This document shows positions 1 to 9,355 of a stretch of 64,000 bases of DNA, in pieces. The translations under genes were made by a program, and so were the position numbers. The notes beneath the pieces are model-generated. The model was not told the origin of the DNA. It ran no database searches and was given only the letters and a program-made list of their open reading frames with translations. The DNA is from Acidobacteriota bacterium (GTDB taxonomy: Bacteria > Acidobacteriota > Terriglobia > Terriglobales > Acidobacteriaceae), in NCBI GenBank assembly GCA_021799405.1, contig JAJZAL010000002.1:36872-100871 (forward strand). The letters are read 5' to 3'. The first letter of the stretch is position 1. Each line of letters starts with the position of its first letter.

Positions 1-1
1 T

Positions 2-472
2 CAATGGGAGGAACACGACAACGATCGTTTTCGCCTCTTTGTGAATCATTGGATCGGAAACGATCGCCAGGCACTGTCGCGCCTCGACGTGTTTCTCATC
101 AACGTGCCCGGAGTCTGGGGAGTGATCACCCTCTCCCTTTGGCTCGCGGCCACAATCAATTCGGGCTACGGCTATGTCGCAATCTACCTGGTTCTGGTGA
201 ACGCTGTCGTCCACATTCTTCAGGCAATCCTCATGCGCCGCTACAATCCGGGAACCATCACCGCCGTGATCCTGTTTCTGCCGGTGGGCGGATACGCTTG
301 GTTCCTGCTGAATCGAGCGGATGCCTCGGTGGTATATAACTCGCTTGGGCTGGCGATTGCCATCGCCATTCATCTTGCCATTATGCTCCGCGTTCGCCTC
401 AATCTGACCGCGCGCCTTACCTCACAACCCATCGAATCAGCAGTCCCGGATCGCAACCGAGAACCACTGTAG
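2..472 (+). CDS. HXXEE domain-containing membrane protein (5' truncated by window edge)
   Basis: This frame is open from the first base and ends at the stop at 470-472, so the start lies outside the window. The first residues visible are QWEEH, which fits the EE of the HXXEE motif that names this family. Three to four hydrophobic helices follow (VWGVITLSLWLAA, YVAIYLVLVNAVVHIL, ITAVILFLPVGGYAWFLL, LGLAIAIAIHLAIML), then a charged tail. The family function is not established. An ATG at 41 would cut away the motif, so it is not the likely start. Its last 56 bases overlap the 3' end of nuoN on the other strand. The family call is fairly good; the missing N-terminus prevents checking the His. Confidence 0.6.
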   Translation, partial: QWEEHDNDRFRLFVNHWIGNDRQALSRLDVFLINVPGVWGVITLSLWLAATINSGYGYVAIYLVLVNAVVHILQAILMRRYNPGTITAVILFLPVGGYAWFLLNRADASVVYNSLGLAIAIAIHLAIMLRVRLNLTARLTSQPIESAVPDRNREPL

Positions 473-1919
473 CAGCGGCCATCACGCCCAGCGTCACGCG
501 CGTGACCAGCCCGCTGTGAATCGCGCCTGCGTTCGCGGGCACATCCGCTACGAAGATCTGCTTCAGCACCCGTAGGTAGTAGACCAGCGCTACAACGCTC
601 ATCAGAATCGCCAGCATCACCAGCCAGAACAGCCCCAGTTGCGGAGCCGCATTGAGCGCCGTACCAAACAACCAGAACTTGCCGAAGAATCCGGCCAGCG
701 GCGGAATCCCCGCCAGCGAAAGCAGAAAGACCAGCATGCACGCCGAAAGGAATGGCGCCCGCCGGCTGAGCCCGGCCACATCCGCGATGCGGTCAATCCC
801 TTGCGCCTCAAGCGCCGCGAGCACACCGAACGCGCCCAGAACGGTGAGCGCATACGTAAAGACATAGTAAAGCAGCGCGGAGGTGCTCTGCGGCGTGTGC
901 GCAATAATGGCCAGCAACAAATATCCCGCATGCCCAATCGCCGAGTAGGCAAGCAACCTGCGCAGGCTGGTCTGCACAAGCGCGGCAAGGTTACCCAGCA
1001 ACAGCGATAACGCCGCTACCACGCACAGCACCGGCACCCATCCCGGTGCGGCGCCATGCCACATTCCACTTCCCGCGGCGCCGAACACACCAAGCGTGAG
1101 CACCTGCGCAAAGATGAAGAAACTGGCGACCTTCGAGCTCGACGAGACAAAACCCGCGCTGATTGTTGGGGCGCCCTGATAAGCATCCGGAGCCCACAGG
1201 TGGAACGGCGCTGCCGCCACTTTGAATCCAAAACCGACCACCACCATGACGATGGCAATCATCCACAGAGGATCAGGCTGCAGCGCCGCCACGGCAATCT
1301 GCGAGAGATCGATCGAGCCCGACAGCCCGTAGATCAGGCTGATGCCAAACAGCAGAAATGCCGCCGAAATCCCCCCGAATAGGAAATATTTCAGCGCCGC
1401 CTCGGTCGAAAGCTGGCTTTGCTTGTCAAAGCCGGTGAGGATGTAAAGCACCAGGCTCAAAAACTCGAGTGCGAGAAAGATCAGCAGAAAATTCTGCGTG
1501 CTTACCAGAAACAGCACTGCCACGGTTGCAAATAGCAGCAGCGCAAAATATTCACCAATGTGGTGCGTGAATGCCGTCTTTCCGCCAGCCACCCCCTCGG
1601 CTGCCGGCGTCAGCATCGCCTCGGAAAGCAGCACCGTCAGGATGGTCAGTACCAGCAGCGCCACCTGCACCACCCGCGTCCGCCCGTCCATCACCAGCAT
1701 GCCGTCCGGCAAATGGAAGGATGCCGGACCACTCCCGACCAGCAGCATCGCCGCAACGGAGCCCACGCACGCCAGCAGCGCGGCCACGCCTCTGCGACGC
1801 GCGATCGCCGCCCCGCGCAGCACCGTCCCATCGCAGGCCAGCACGGCAAGCGCGGCTACGACCAGCGCAATTTCCGGCAGCGTGACCCATACGAGTTGCG
1901 AATAGCTGACCGCGCTCAT
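417..1919 (-). CDS. nuoN: NADH-quinone oxidoreductase subunit N
   Basis: Antiporter-like membrane subunit of complex I, 500 residues, with about 14 hydrophobic helices. The segment GFGFKVAAAPFHLWAPDAY carries the conserved TM7 lysine and the PFHLWAPD signature. A second lysine lies in FVSSSSKVASF. It is the last gene of the nuo operon, and its start overlaps the stop of the preceding nuoM copy by 4 bases (ATGA). In complex I this subunit sits between NuoM and NuoK and takes part in proton translocation. No terminator is visible before it runs into the convergent HXXEE gene. Length and motifs are normal for the family. Confidence 0.95.
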   Translation of the reverse strand: MSAVSYSQLVWVTLPEIALVVAALAVLACDGTVLRGAAIARRRGVAALLACVGSVAAMLLVGSGPASFHLPDGMLVMDGRTRVVQVALLVLTILTVLLSEAMLTPAAEGVAGGKTAFTHHIGEYFALLLFATVAVLFLVSTQNFLLIFLALEFLSLVLYILTGFDKQSQLSTEAALKYFLFGGISAAFLLFGISLIYGLSGSIDLSQIAVAALQPDPLWMIAIVMVVVGFGFKVAAAPFHLWAPDAYQGAPTISAGFVSSSSKVASFFIFAQVLTLGVFGAAGSGMWHGAAPGWVPVLCVVAALSLLLGNLAALVQTSLRRLLAYSAIGHAGYLLLAIIAHTPQSTSALLYYVFTYALTVLGAFGVLAALEAQGIDRIADVAGLSRRAPFLSACMLVFLLSLAGIPPLAGFFGKFWLFGTALNAAPQLGLFWLVMLAILMSVVALVYYLRVLKQIFVADVPANAGAIHSGLVTRVTLGVMAAATVVLGCDPGLLIRWVVR

Positions 1920-3454
1920 CGCCAGCCTCCGTTTCTCAGGGCCGCAAACAACGGTGAGTTAAGGCTCGGCAATATCAAATTCATAAGAATCTGGGGATAC
2001 AAACCAACCGTGACCGTCGCGGCCAGCAGCAGCAGCGAGCCGCATCGCTCCGGCCATGTCACGGCCGCCAGCGGACCATGCTCCGGAGGACCGGCCGCGG
2101 TGGCGCGCTTCCCGTCGCTGAAGAACGCTCGCGTCAGTGCGCGCCACGTGAAGCCAATGCCCACCAGGATTCCGAAGCCCACCACGAACACCATCCACGG
2201 CATCGTGTGCCACACGCCCACAATCACCTGAAACTCTGCAATGAACCCGCTGAAGCCCGGCATCCCGATCGAAGCCATCGCCGCCAGCGTAAACACCACT
2301 GCCACAAACGGCAGCGTTCGTCCCAGATGCATGGTGCTCAATATCTTCAGGTCGCGCGTGTGCGTGCGGTCGTACACCATCCGCCCCACCACGGCGAAGA
2401 GCAGGCCCGCAATCACACCGTGCGAAAACATCTGCAACACTGCGCCGTCCAGGCCAATCTGGCTCAGAGTCATCAGACCGAGCAACACAAACCCCATGTG
2501 GCTCACGCTGGAGTACCCAATCACAAATTTGAAATCCTGCTGCACAAGCGCCACGCTTGCGCCGTACACAATCCCCACCAGCGCCAGCAGCGCGAAAACA
2601 TCCCGCCATGAGCCAAATCCGAGCACGTGGAATCCCCACGCCCCGAGTCCGGCTGGGAACAGCATCATCGCCACACGCAAACAGCCGTAAGCGCCCAGCT
2701 TCATCACCACGCCCGCCAGCAGCATCGACGCCGCCGTGGGAGCTGCCGCATGGCCGGTGGGTGCCCATGTGTGGAACGGCCACAAACCGGCCAGCACCGC
2801 AAAGCCCACAAACACCAGCGGGAACGCCCACATCTGGAAGTGCACCGGGAACGGATACTTCGCCAGCACCTGCATGTCGAAAGTCTTCGCGCCGGAAACC
2901 ACCCACGCCGCCAGAATTCCCGCCAGCACCAGGGCGCTCCCTGCAAACGAGTACAGCGCCAGCTTCATCGCTGCATAAGTGCGCTTGCTGGTATCGCCAT
3001 TTGGCGCCGAACCCCAGATCGCAATCAGGAAGTACTTCGGAATGATCGCAACTTCATAAAACACGAAGAGCAGAAACAGATCGAAGCTCAGAAACACCCC
3101 GTACACGCCGCCAATCAGCACCAGGTAGAAGGCGAAGAACTCTCGTACACGGTTTTCAATATTCCACGAGAACAGGATGCCCGCCGTCGCCGCGATACCC
3201 GTTAGCAACAGCAACACCAGGCTGATGCCGTCTGCCGCCAGGTGATATTGAATCCCAAGCTGCGGGATCCACGGCACCTGCGCCACCGTCACAATCGACC
3301 CAGGCTCGTAGGCAATCGTCCCCGCAATCGCCAGCCCAAACCCGGCCAGTGCGGCCAGCAGCGCCACTACGCGCGTCACTTGCGGTTTGCTCTTCGGGGT
3401 CAGCAGCACGGCGGCAGCGCCGGCAAAGGATAGATAGATCGTCCACGCAAGCAT
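1916..3454 (-). CDS. nuoM: Second NuoM-type antiporter subunit (NuoM2)
   Basis: 512-residue polytopic protein with the NuoM fold, encoded directly after a first nuoM. The start codon shares one base with the stop of that gene (TGATG). The channel glutamate is present (E134 in VFYEVAI) and the TM8 lysine is kept (K252 in GVVMKLGAYG). The TM7 lysine, normally in FAVK-P, is replaced by leucine (L221 in GFAVLAGLWPFHTW). The PFHTWAP and H-AAPTAASMLLAG segments are otherwise typical. Extra-NuoM complex I variants are known in other bacteria, so this copy is probably an additional subunit of the same complex. Whether it still moves protons without the TM7 lysine is open. Confidence 0.88.
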   Translation of the reverse strand: MLAWTIYLSFAGAAAVLLTPKSKPQVTRVVALLAALAGFGLAIAGTIAYEPGSIVTVAQVPWIPQLGIQYHLAADGISLVLLLLTGIAATAGILFSWNIENRVREFFAFYLVLIGGVYGVFLSFDLFLLFVFYEVAIIPKYFLIAIWGSAPNGDTSKRTYAAMKLALYSFAGSALVLAGILAAWVVSGAKTFDMQVLAKYPFPVHFQMWAFPLVFVGFAVLAGLWPFHTWAPTGHAAAPTAASMLLAGVVMKLGAYGCLRVAMMLFPAGLGAWGFHVLGFGSWRDVFALLALVGIVYGASVALVQQDFKFVIGYSSVSHMGFVLLGLMTLSQIGLDGAVLQMFSHGVIAGLLFAVVGRMVYDRTHTRDLKILSTMHLGRTLPFVAVVFTLAAMASIGMPGFSGFIAEFQVIVGVWHTMPWMVFVVGFGILVGIGFTWRALTRAFFSDGKRATAAGPPEHGPLAAVTWPERCGSLLLLAATVTVGLYPQILMNLILPSLNSPLFAALRNGGWR

Positions 3455-5163
3455 CAGTCAGCCACCTGCGCTTTCCCCGCCTGCGCTTTTCGATGAATCA
3501 GCCACGCACCGGAGGCAGCCTCCAGGCGCGCAGCATTGTGCTTCGGAGCTGTTGTCTTGTATGCCTCCGTCGCACTGGTCGCAGGAGTCGTCCATTGAGT
3601 CACAGTCCCGGCCATCTTGCCCGCAATCAGTTGGGGATAAAGCCCCAGCACAAACATCAGGGCAATCGCCGGAGCCAGGGCAAAGCGTTCCGTCGTCGAG
3701 AGATCACGCATAGCAGCAGGCAACGAACTTGAATTGGTATCTGTTTTAGTTTCCAATTGACCTTTGCCCAAGGGTCCAAAGAACACCTTTTGCAAAATTC
3801 CCAGCAGGAACACCGCCGTCAGCAGTAACCCCAGCAGCGCAGCGGTTGCCGCCCAGCCCGCCAGCGGAAAGGCTCCCTTGAAAATCAGGAACTCCGCCGG
3901 GAAGCCATTCAACCCGGGCAGCCCAAGCGACGCGAAAATCGCAATCCCCATCAGTCCGCAAAACACAGGCACAATCTTGCGCAGTCCGCCAAAATCTTCC
4001 AGGCCCCGCAGACCGCCGCTCCGCCGCTCCAGCAGCGCGACAAACCAGAACAGCGCCGCCGCCGTCAGCCCGTGACTGAAGATTTGCAGCAGCACGCCCG
4101 TCAGAGCGGCCGACTTCTCAATCGCCAGCGAGGGATCCACGCCCGTCAGCTTCGCCGCCACGCACACGCCCAGCACGCAATAACCCAGGTGATTCACCGA
4201 CGAGTATGCGAACGTGCGCTTCAAGTCCTTCTGCCGCCACGCCGCAAAAGCCGGCAGCACAATCGAGGCCACCGCCAGCCACAGCAGCGGCGTCAGCATC
4301 TCCTGCATCTGCGCGGGAAAGATCGGCAGCAGAATCCGCAGAAAGCCAAAGATGCCCATCTTCGACATCGCCCCGGTCAGCAGCATCGTCGTCTCGCTCG
4401 ATGCCTCCGAGTAGGTATCCGGCAACCATCCGTGGAACGGCACCACCGGCGTCTTCACCGCAAACCCCAGAAACACAGCCCAAAACAATATCAGCGCGAT
4501 ATGGCCGCCCGACCATCCGCCCCAATGCAGGTTCTGCTGCAGTGCCGCGGCAAGCCCGCCGTTCTGCGCCATCTGCGCCAGCGTCGTAAAGTCGTAGGTG
4601 CCCGTCGCAAGGTAAAGCGCCAGGAAGGCCAGCAGCAGCGCAACGCTGCCGACCATCGTATAGAAGAAGAACTGCACCGACGCCCGCCCGCGCTGCGGCC
4701 CTCCCCATAACCTCACCAGGAAGAATGCCGGCAGCAGAGTCAACTCCCAGAAAATGAACCAGTGCAGAAAATTCAGCGCCGTGAAGGTGCCGAACAACCC
4801 CGCTTCCAGCAGCAGCACCAGCGCAAAGTACACTGGCCCGTGCGATGCGTTGCGCCACGATGCAGCCAGCGACATCAGCACCACCACCGCCGAAAGCACC
4901 AGCAGCAGAATCCCCAGCCCGTCCACTCCGACGTGATACGTCAGCCCAACCGACGGCGCCCATGTGTGCACTTCCTGAAACTGCATGCCAGGTGCCGCGG
5001 AGTCGAATCGCGCCCACAGCACCAGCGTCGCCAGCAGAGCCGCAACCGCAATCACGATCGCCACGGCCCGCGACAATTTCTGCGCGCGCTTGAGTATGAG
5101 CACCAGCACAGCCCCGGCAATGGGCAAAGCAGTCAGCAGCGTCAGCGGTCCAATCGAATTCAT
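3454..5163 (-). CDS. nuoM: NADH-quinone oxidoreductase subunit M
   Basis: 569-residue NuoM with the channel residues E140 (FWELTLLP), K237 (GFAVKTPVVPFHGWLPD) and K268 (GAMSKMG). It is a typical proton-pumping antiporter-like subunit of complex I. It overlaps nuoL upstream by 4 bases and nuoM2 downstream by 1 base, so translation of the three is probably coupled. The C-terminus has a longer hydrophilic tail than usual, about 50 residues rich in Ala, Thr and Lys. This copy, not the next one, keeps all the conserved charged residues and is the better match to canonical NuoM. Confidence 0.95.
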   Translation of the reverse strand: MNSIGPLTLLTALPIAGAVLVLILKRAQKLSRAVAIVIAVAALLATLVLWARFDSAAPGMQFQEVHTWAPSVGLTYHVGVDGLGILLLVLSAVVVLMSLAASWRNASHGPVYFALVLLLEAGLFGTFTALNFLHWFIFWELTLLPAFFLVRLWGGPQRGRASVQFFFYTMVGSVALLLAFLALYLATGTYDFTTLAQMAQNGGLAAALQQNLHWGGWSGGHIALILFWAVFLGFAVKTPVVPFHGWLPDTYSEASSETTMLLTGAMSKMGIFGFLRILLPIFPAQMQEMLTPLLWLAVASIVLPAFAAWRQKDLKRTFAYSSVNHLGYCVLGVCVAAKLTGVDPSLAIEKSAALTGVLLQIFSHGLTAAALFWFVALLERRSGGLRGLEDFGGLRKIVPVFCGLMGIAIFASLGLPGLNGFPAEFLIFKGAFPLAGWAATAALLGLLLTAVFLLGILQKVFFGPLGKGQLETKTDTNSSSLPAAMRDLSTTERFALAPAIALMFVLGLYPQLIAGKMAGTVTQWTTPATSATEAYKTTAPKHNAARLEAASGAWLIHRKAQAGKAQVAD

Positions 5164-7259
5164 GCCTTACCCCACCACAGAAGCATCACTGCCAAAACAA
5201 TCAGCGCAATGCCAATCGTCCTCAGATAGGTCTGCACGCGGCCGCTCTGCCAGGCGGCAAACCACCGTCCGCCCGTGGCCAGCTCCCGGCAGCCCAGGTC
5301 AAATCCGCCGTTCACCGCATGCGTATCCAACGAGTTGTCGATGTGCCCTAGACCGTTCACCAGCAGAGCCATCAGTCCCGCAAGCCCGCCCAGCACAAAT
5401 CGGTCAAACACATCGGCCAGAGCTGAACCCCAGCGAACCAGTCGAACCACGGTTACCGCATAGAGCTCATCTACAAATAAACGCCGCCGCAGAGCCCCAA
5501 ACACCGGCGGCATCGCCTGCTCCAGCCCGTCCGGCTGGCTCGCACTCACTATCGGCTTGCGCCCGTAGAACCACCAGCCCAATCCGAGGCCTGCAAAAAC
5601 CATCAACGACGAAACCGCCATCAGCGGCAGCAGGCCTGCTTCGCCAAATCGCCCAAAGTCGAGCGTCGTCGTCTGGCCGGTCAAGAAATCGCTGAACCAT
5701 GGCCACGCAGGAGTACCAACGAATCCCAGGAAAGCCGCCAGGAAGCCCAGAATGATCATCGGAATCCCCATCACCGCCGGGCTCTCGTGCGGTTCGCCAT
5801 GGCCGTGCGCCGTTGCGTGTCCGTGTGCGGCCGTGGTTTCATCCGCCGCCTTTGCCGCTGCTTCCGCCGCCTCGTCCGCCGTGCGCCGCGAGCCCAGGAA
5901 GACGTAATAAACCTGTCGCATCATGTAGAACGCGGTCAGTAGCGCGCCCGCCGTGCCCAGATAAAACGGCCCCAGCGACATCGGCCACCCATGGGCCGCG
6001 TGCAAAATCTCATCCTTGCTCCAGAACCCTGCAAACAGCGGGAAGCCGCATAACGCCAGCATGCCTGAGGCATACGTCACGAACGTGATGGGCATGAACC
6101 GCCGCAGCCCGCCCATCTTGCGAATGTCCTGCTCGCCCCCGCAGCCGTGAATCACCGAGCCCGCGCCCAGGAACAAGAGCGCCTTGAAGCATGCATGCGT
6201 GATCAGGTGGAACATGCCCACCGCTACGCCGCCCACGCCCAGGCCCAGCATCATGTAGCCCAGTTGCGAAATCGTCGAATAGGCCAGAATCCGCTTGATG
6301 TCGTCCTGCGCCACCGCAATGCAAGCCGCAAAGAATGCTGTAATCGCTCCAATCCAGGCAATCACCTGCAGCGCCGTGCTGATCGTCCCCGGCGTCACCG
6401 TTATGCTCATCAGCGGATATACGCGCGCAATCAGGTAAACGCCGGCAGCCACCATCGTCGCCGCATGAATCAGCGCGCTCACCGGCGTCGGACCTTCCAT
6501 CGCATCCGGCAACCATATGTGGAACGGAACCTGTCCGGACTTGCCCGCCGCGCCCAGGAAAATCAGCAGCGCAATCGCCGTCGAGACCGCCATGCCGCCA
6601 ATCGTCGTGTGCGCCACCAGCACAGCCAGCGCGCCATGCTCCAGGCAGCCGGCGCCGTGGTTGTAAAACAACAGTGTGCCGGTGCTCCCATAGAGCCACA
6701 CCATGCCCAGCAGCAGGCCAAGATCGCCCACCCGAGTCACGATGAAAGCCTTCTTCGCCGCCGCTGCCGCTTCCGGCTTGTGATACCAGAAACCAATCAG
6801 CAGGTACGACGTCAGCCCCACCAACTCCCATCCCATGAACAGCAGCAGCAGGCTGTTGGCAATCACCACCGCCAGCATGGCACCGGCAAACAGCGAAAGG
6901 AAGCAGAAGAAGCGCGTGAAGTTCTCGTCCTCGGCCATGTAGCCGATGCTGTAGATAAAGATCAGCAGCCCGACAAATGACACCATCACCAGCATGATGG
7001 CGGCCAGCGGATCCAGCAGCCAGCCCAGCGAAATCCACTGTGTTCCAAACTGCAGCCAGCGGAAGTTCATCACCTGCAGCCCGGAATTTCCGAGCATCGA
7101 TGCAAACGCCGCAACCGACATTACAAGGGAGACTCCGAGTGCGCCGATGGCAGCCGTGGCGGCGAGCTTGCGCTGGCCCCGCTTCAAGAGTGCAATGAAT
7201 CCGGCGGCCAACACGGGGATCGCCGGAATGAGCCACAGGATTCTAATCAAGGCATCCAC
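5160..7259 (-). CDS. nuoL: NADH-quinone oxidoreductase subunit L
   Basis: Distal antiporter-like subunit, 699 residues, longer than the roughly 610-650 usual for NuoL. LFMGWELVGLTSYLLIGFW and GKSGQVPFHIWLPDAMEGP carry the conserved glutamate and lysine. A His-rich hydrophilic loop (HGHATAHGHGE) lies before the last helices. The C-terminal lateral-helix region, from about residue 590, contains two successive FDRFV-like / NGG-like blocks where one is usual. That makes the lateral helix roughly 25-30 residues longer. A longer lateral helix would suit a complex with one extra NuoM. The operon position follows nuoK after 25 bases. Confidence 0.95.
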   Translation of the reverse strand: MDALIRILWLIPAIPVLAAGFIALLKRGQRKLAATAAIGALGVSLVMSVAAFASMLGNSGLQVMNFRWLQFGTQWISLGWLLDPLAAIMLVMVSFVGLLIFIYSIGYMAEDENFTRFFCFLSLFAGAMLAVVIANSLLLLFMGWELVGLTSYLLIGFWYHKPEAAAAAKKAFIVTRVGDLGLLLGMVWLYGSTGTLLFYNHGAGCLEHGALAVLVAHTTIGGMAVSTAIALLIFLGAAGKSGQVPFHIWLPDAMEGPTPVSALIHAATMVAAGVYLIARVYPLMSITVTPGTISTALQVIAWIGAITAFFAACIAVAQDDIKRILAYSTISQLGYMMLGLGVGGVAVGMFHLITHACFKALLFLGAGSVIHGCGGEQDIRKMGGLRRFMPITFVTYASGMLALCGFPLFAGFWSKDEILHAAHGWPMSLGPFYLGTAGALLTAFYMMRQVYYVFLGSRRTADEAAEAAAKAADETTAAHGHATAHGHGEPHESPAVMGIPMIILGFLAAFLGFVGTPAWPWFSDFLTGQTTTLDFGRFGEAGLLPLMAVSSLMVFAGLGLGWWFYGRKPIVSASQPDGLEQAMPPVFGALRRRLFVDELYAVTVVRLVRWGSALADVFDRFVLGGLAGLMALLVNGLGHIDNSLDTHAVNGGFDLGCRELATGGRWFAAWQSGRVQTYLRTIGIALIVLAVMLLWWGKA

Positions 7260-7284
7260 TCCGCTCGTTCATAAATGGCATGCG

Positions 7285-7611
7285 CTATCCCTTCAACTCG
7301 GTGATCTGGGTGACATTACAGCTCTTCGTGTAGCGGTAAATCGCAAGAATCAAAGCGAGTCCGACCGCCGCTTCCGCCGCCGCCACGCCAATCGAGAACA
7401 GCACAAACACGATGCCCGTCAGCGAATGAAAGGGCGACACCGCAGCCAATGCGCCATAGCGCCAGAAGGCAATAAAGTTCAGGTTCGCCGCGCCCAGCAT
7501 TAACTCAATTCCGGCCAGCACCAGAATCGCGCTGCTGCGCGAGAGCGCTCCGGCCAGCCCCACGCAGAACAGGAATGCCGCAACAATCAAACAGGCAGAC
7601 AAAGGGTTCAT
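7285..7611 (-). CDS. nuoK: NADH-quinone oxidoreductase subunit K
   Basis: 108-residue, three-helix subunit of the membrane arm. Helix two contains the conserved glutamate in LVLAGIELMLGAANLNF, and helix three contains FVLFSIGVAAAEAAVGLALIL with the second glutamate. It overlaps nuoJ by 4 bases (ATGA) and precedes nuoL by 25 bases. NuoK together with NuoJ and NuoA links the quinone site to the antiporter-like subunits. Length is normal. Confidence 0.95.
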   Translation of the reverse strand: MNPLSACLIVAAFLFCVGLAGALSRSSAILVLAGIELMLGAANLNFIAFWRYGALAAVSPFHSLTGIVFVLFSIGVAAAEAAVGLALILAIYRYTKSCNVTQITELKG

Positions 7612-8129
7612 CGCGTTTCCGCTCCTTCCTGCGCCGCCGGGCTCTTTTCACGCCAGGCAAGAATGACCGCGCCAATCAACGCCGCCGTCAGCAGGAGCGC
7701 AATCACTTCCAGCGGCAGAACGTACTGCTGCAGCAGTGTCACGCCAATCTCCTGTACCCGGTTCGAAGGCGTTACAGCCGTCGTCGCCATGCGGCTAACG
7801 CCGCTGGTCAGCACCGCATGCGCCAGCACCGCAAATACCGCCAGCGCAATCACCGTTCCGGAAATCGCCGACCTTGCCCCCGGCCGCATCGAAACTTCAC
7901 TGCCGCGCGTCAGCAGAATCGCAAACACAATCAGGATGGCCACCGCACCCACATACACCAGCAGCTGCGCCAGGCCGACAAACTCCGCTCCAAGATTCAG
8001 GAAAATGCCGCCCAGCCCGGTAAACGCCACCGCAAGTGCCAGCGCGCAGTGGATCAGCCGGGGCATACTCATCGCCGCGACCGCGGCGGATAGTGTAAGC
8101 AGAGCCAGCAGAACAAATGACACTGTCAT
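7608..8129 (-). CDS. nuoJ: NADH-quinone oxidoreductase subunit J
   Basis: 173-residue membrane subunit with five predicted helices. FVGLAQLLVYVGAVAILIVFAILLTRG matches the conserved TM3 region of NuoJ, including the pi-bulge-prone YVGAVAILI block. It starts 2 bases after the nuoH stop and overlaps nuoK by 4 bases. It belongs to the small-subunit module that couples quinone chemistry to the pump. Nothing unusual is seen. Confidence 0.94.
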   Translation of the reverse strand: MTVSFVLLALLTLSAAVAAMSMPRLIHCALALAVAFTGLGGIFLNLGAEFVGLAQLLVYVGAVAILIVFAILLTRGSEVSMRPGARSAISGTVIALAVFAVLAHAVLTSGVSRMATTAVTPSNRVQEIGVTLLQQYVLPLEVIALLLTAALIGAVILAWREKSPAAQEGAETR

Positions 8130-8131
8130 GG

Positions 8132-9355
8132 TTACCCTTCCTCCGCGTAGCGGTAGACCCGCTGTTCGATCTTCCGCCCCTGCTCAAGCCCGCGCGCCAG
8201 CGCCACGTATGGCACCACGATGATCGCGGCGCATATCAGCCAGCGCAGCACGACCCACAAGGCTCCGCCGGGCAGAAATCGCCACACACCCGCGCAGACC
8301 ATGTCGATCAGCGCCATCGGCAGCATGAACTTCCAGGCAAAGTTCATCAGCTGGTCCATCCTCAGGCGCGGCATCGTGCCCCTCACCCAGATGAAGACGC
8401 CGATCATCACCAGCAACTTGGCAAAGAACCAGATCCACGACGGAATCACCGCCAGAAAACTCAGCGGCGCTGACCATCCGCCCAGGAACAGCGTGATGCC
8501 CAGACCGCTCACCGCGAAAATTTCCAGGTACTCGGCCAGGAAGAACAGCGCAAACTTGAAACCCGAATATTCGACAAAGTAGCCCGCGATAATCTCCGAT
8601 TCGCCTTCCGGCAAATCGAATGGGCTCCGGTTCGTCTCTGCCGCAGCCGCCGTCATGAACAGCAGAAACCCGGCAAATCCCCAGGGCGTGAACACATACC
8701 AGTGCGGAAAGATCCCCGTATACTGCGCCTGTTCGAGCACAATCTTTTCCGGAGAAAGCGTGCCGGCAATCATGATGACCGCAATCGACGAGAGAATCAG
8801 CGGAACTTCATAGCTGATCATCTGTGCGATCGCGCGCATGGCGCCCAGCAGCGAATACTTGTTGCGGCTTGACCATCCGGCCATGAACACCGCCAGTTCG
8901 GTCGCCGAACCAATCGCAAAGAAGAACAGCAGCCCTGCGTCCAGATGCACGGCTATCATGTTGCGCCCCACCGGCAGCACCGCATAGGCCAGGAAGGCCG
9001 TCGACACAATCACCAGCGGAGCCAGGTAATGCACCACGCCATCCGCCGTGCGCGGCACAACGTCTTCCTTCGTCAGCGATTTCACGGCATCGGCAATCGG
9101 CTGCAGCAGTCCATACGGGCCCACGCGGTTCGGACCGTAGCGGTTCTGGATCCTGCCCAGCCCCTTGCGTTCGAGTACGGTCGTCAGCGCAAACAATCCC
9201 GGAAAAACGGCCAGAATCGGCACCACGATCAGCAGTATGGAAACCAGCCAGCGCAGAGGTTCCGGCGTATTTGTAACCGCCCAATGATCAAATGTGACAA
9301 ATATCTGGTCTACCCGCTCGGCAAGACCCGTCGCCATCGCAAAATATCCATTCAT
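8132..9355 (-). CDS. nuoH: NADH-quinone oxidoreductase subunit H
   Basis: 407-residue NuoH, which forms the quinone-entry channel at the junction of the two arms. Typical blocks are ERKGLGRIQNRYGPNRVGPYGLLQPIADAVK, TEDVVPRTAD-like (TKEDVVPRTADGVVH), NRSPFDLPEGESEIIAGYFVEYSG and RGTMPRLRMDQLMNFAWK. It is longer than most NuoH because of about 40 residues before the first helix and an extended C-terminus. The gene lies after nuoI, not before it, so the order is D-I-H rather than the common H-I. Start and stop abut nuoI (1-base overlap) and nuoJ (2-base gap). Confidence 0.95.
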   Translation of the reverse strand: MNGYFAMATGLAERVDQIFVTFDHWAVTNTPEPLRWLVSILLIVVPILAVFPGLFALTTVLERKGLGRIQNRYGPNRVGPYGLLQPIADAVKSLTKEDVVPRTADGVVHYLAPLVIVSTAFLAYAVLPVGRNMIAVHLDAGLLFFFAIGSATELAVFMAGWSSRNKYSLLGAMRAIAQMISYEVPLILSSIAVIMIAGTLSPEKIVLEQAQYTGIFPHWYVFTPWGFAGFLLFMTAAAAETNRSPFDLPEGESEIIAGYFVEYSGFKFALFFLAEYLEIFAVSGLGITLFLGGWSAPLSFLAVIPSWIWFFAKLLVMIGVFIWVRGTMPRLRMDQLMNFAWKFMLPMALIDMVCAGVWRFLPGGALWVVLRWLICAAIIVVPYVALARGLEQGRKIEQRVYRYAEEG

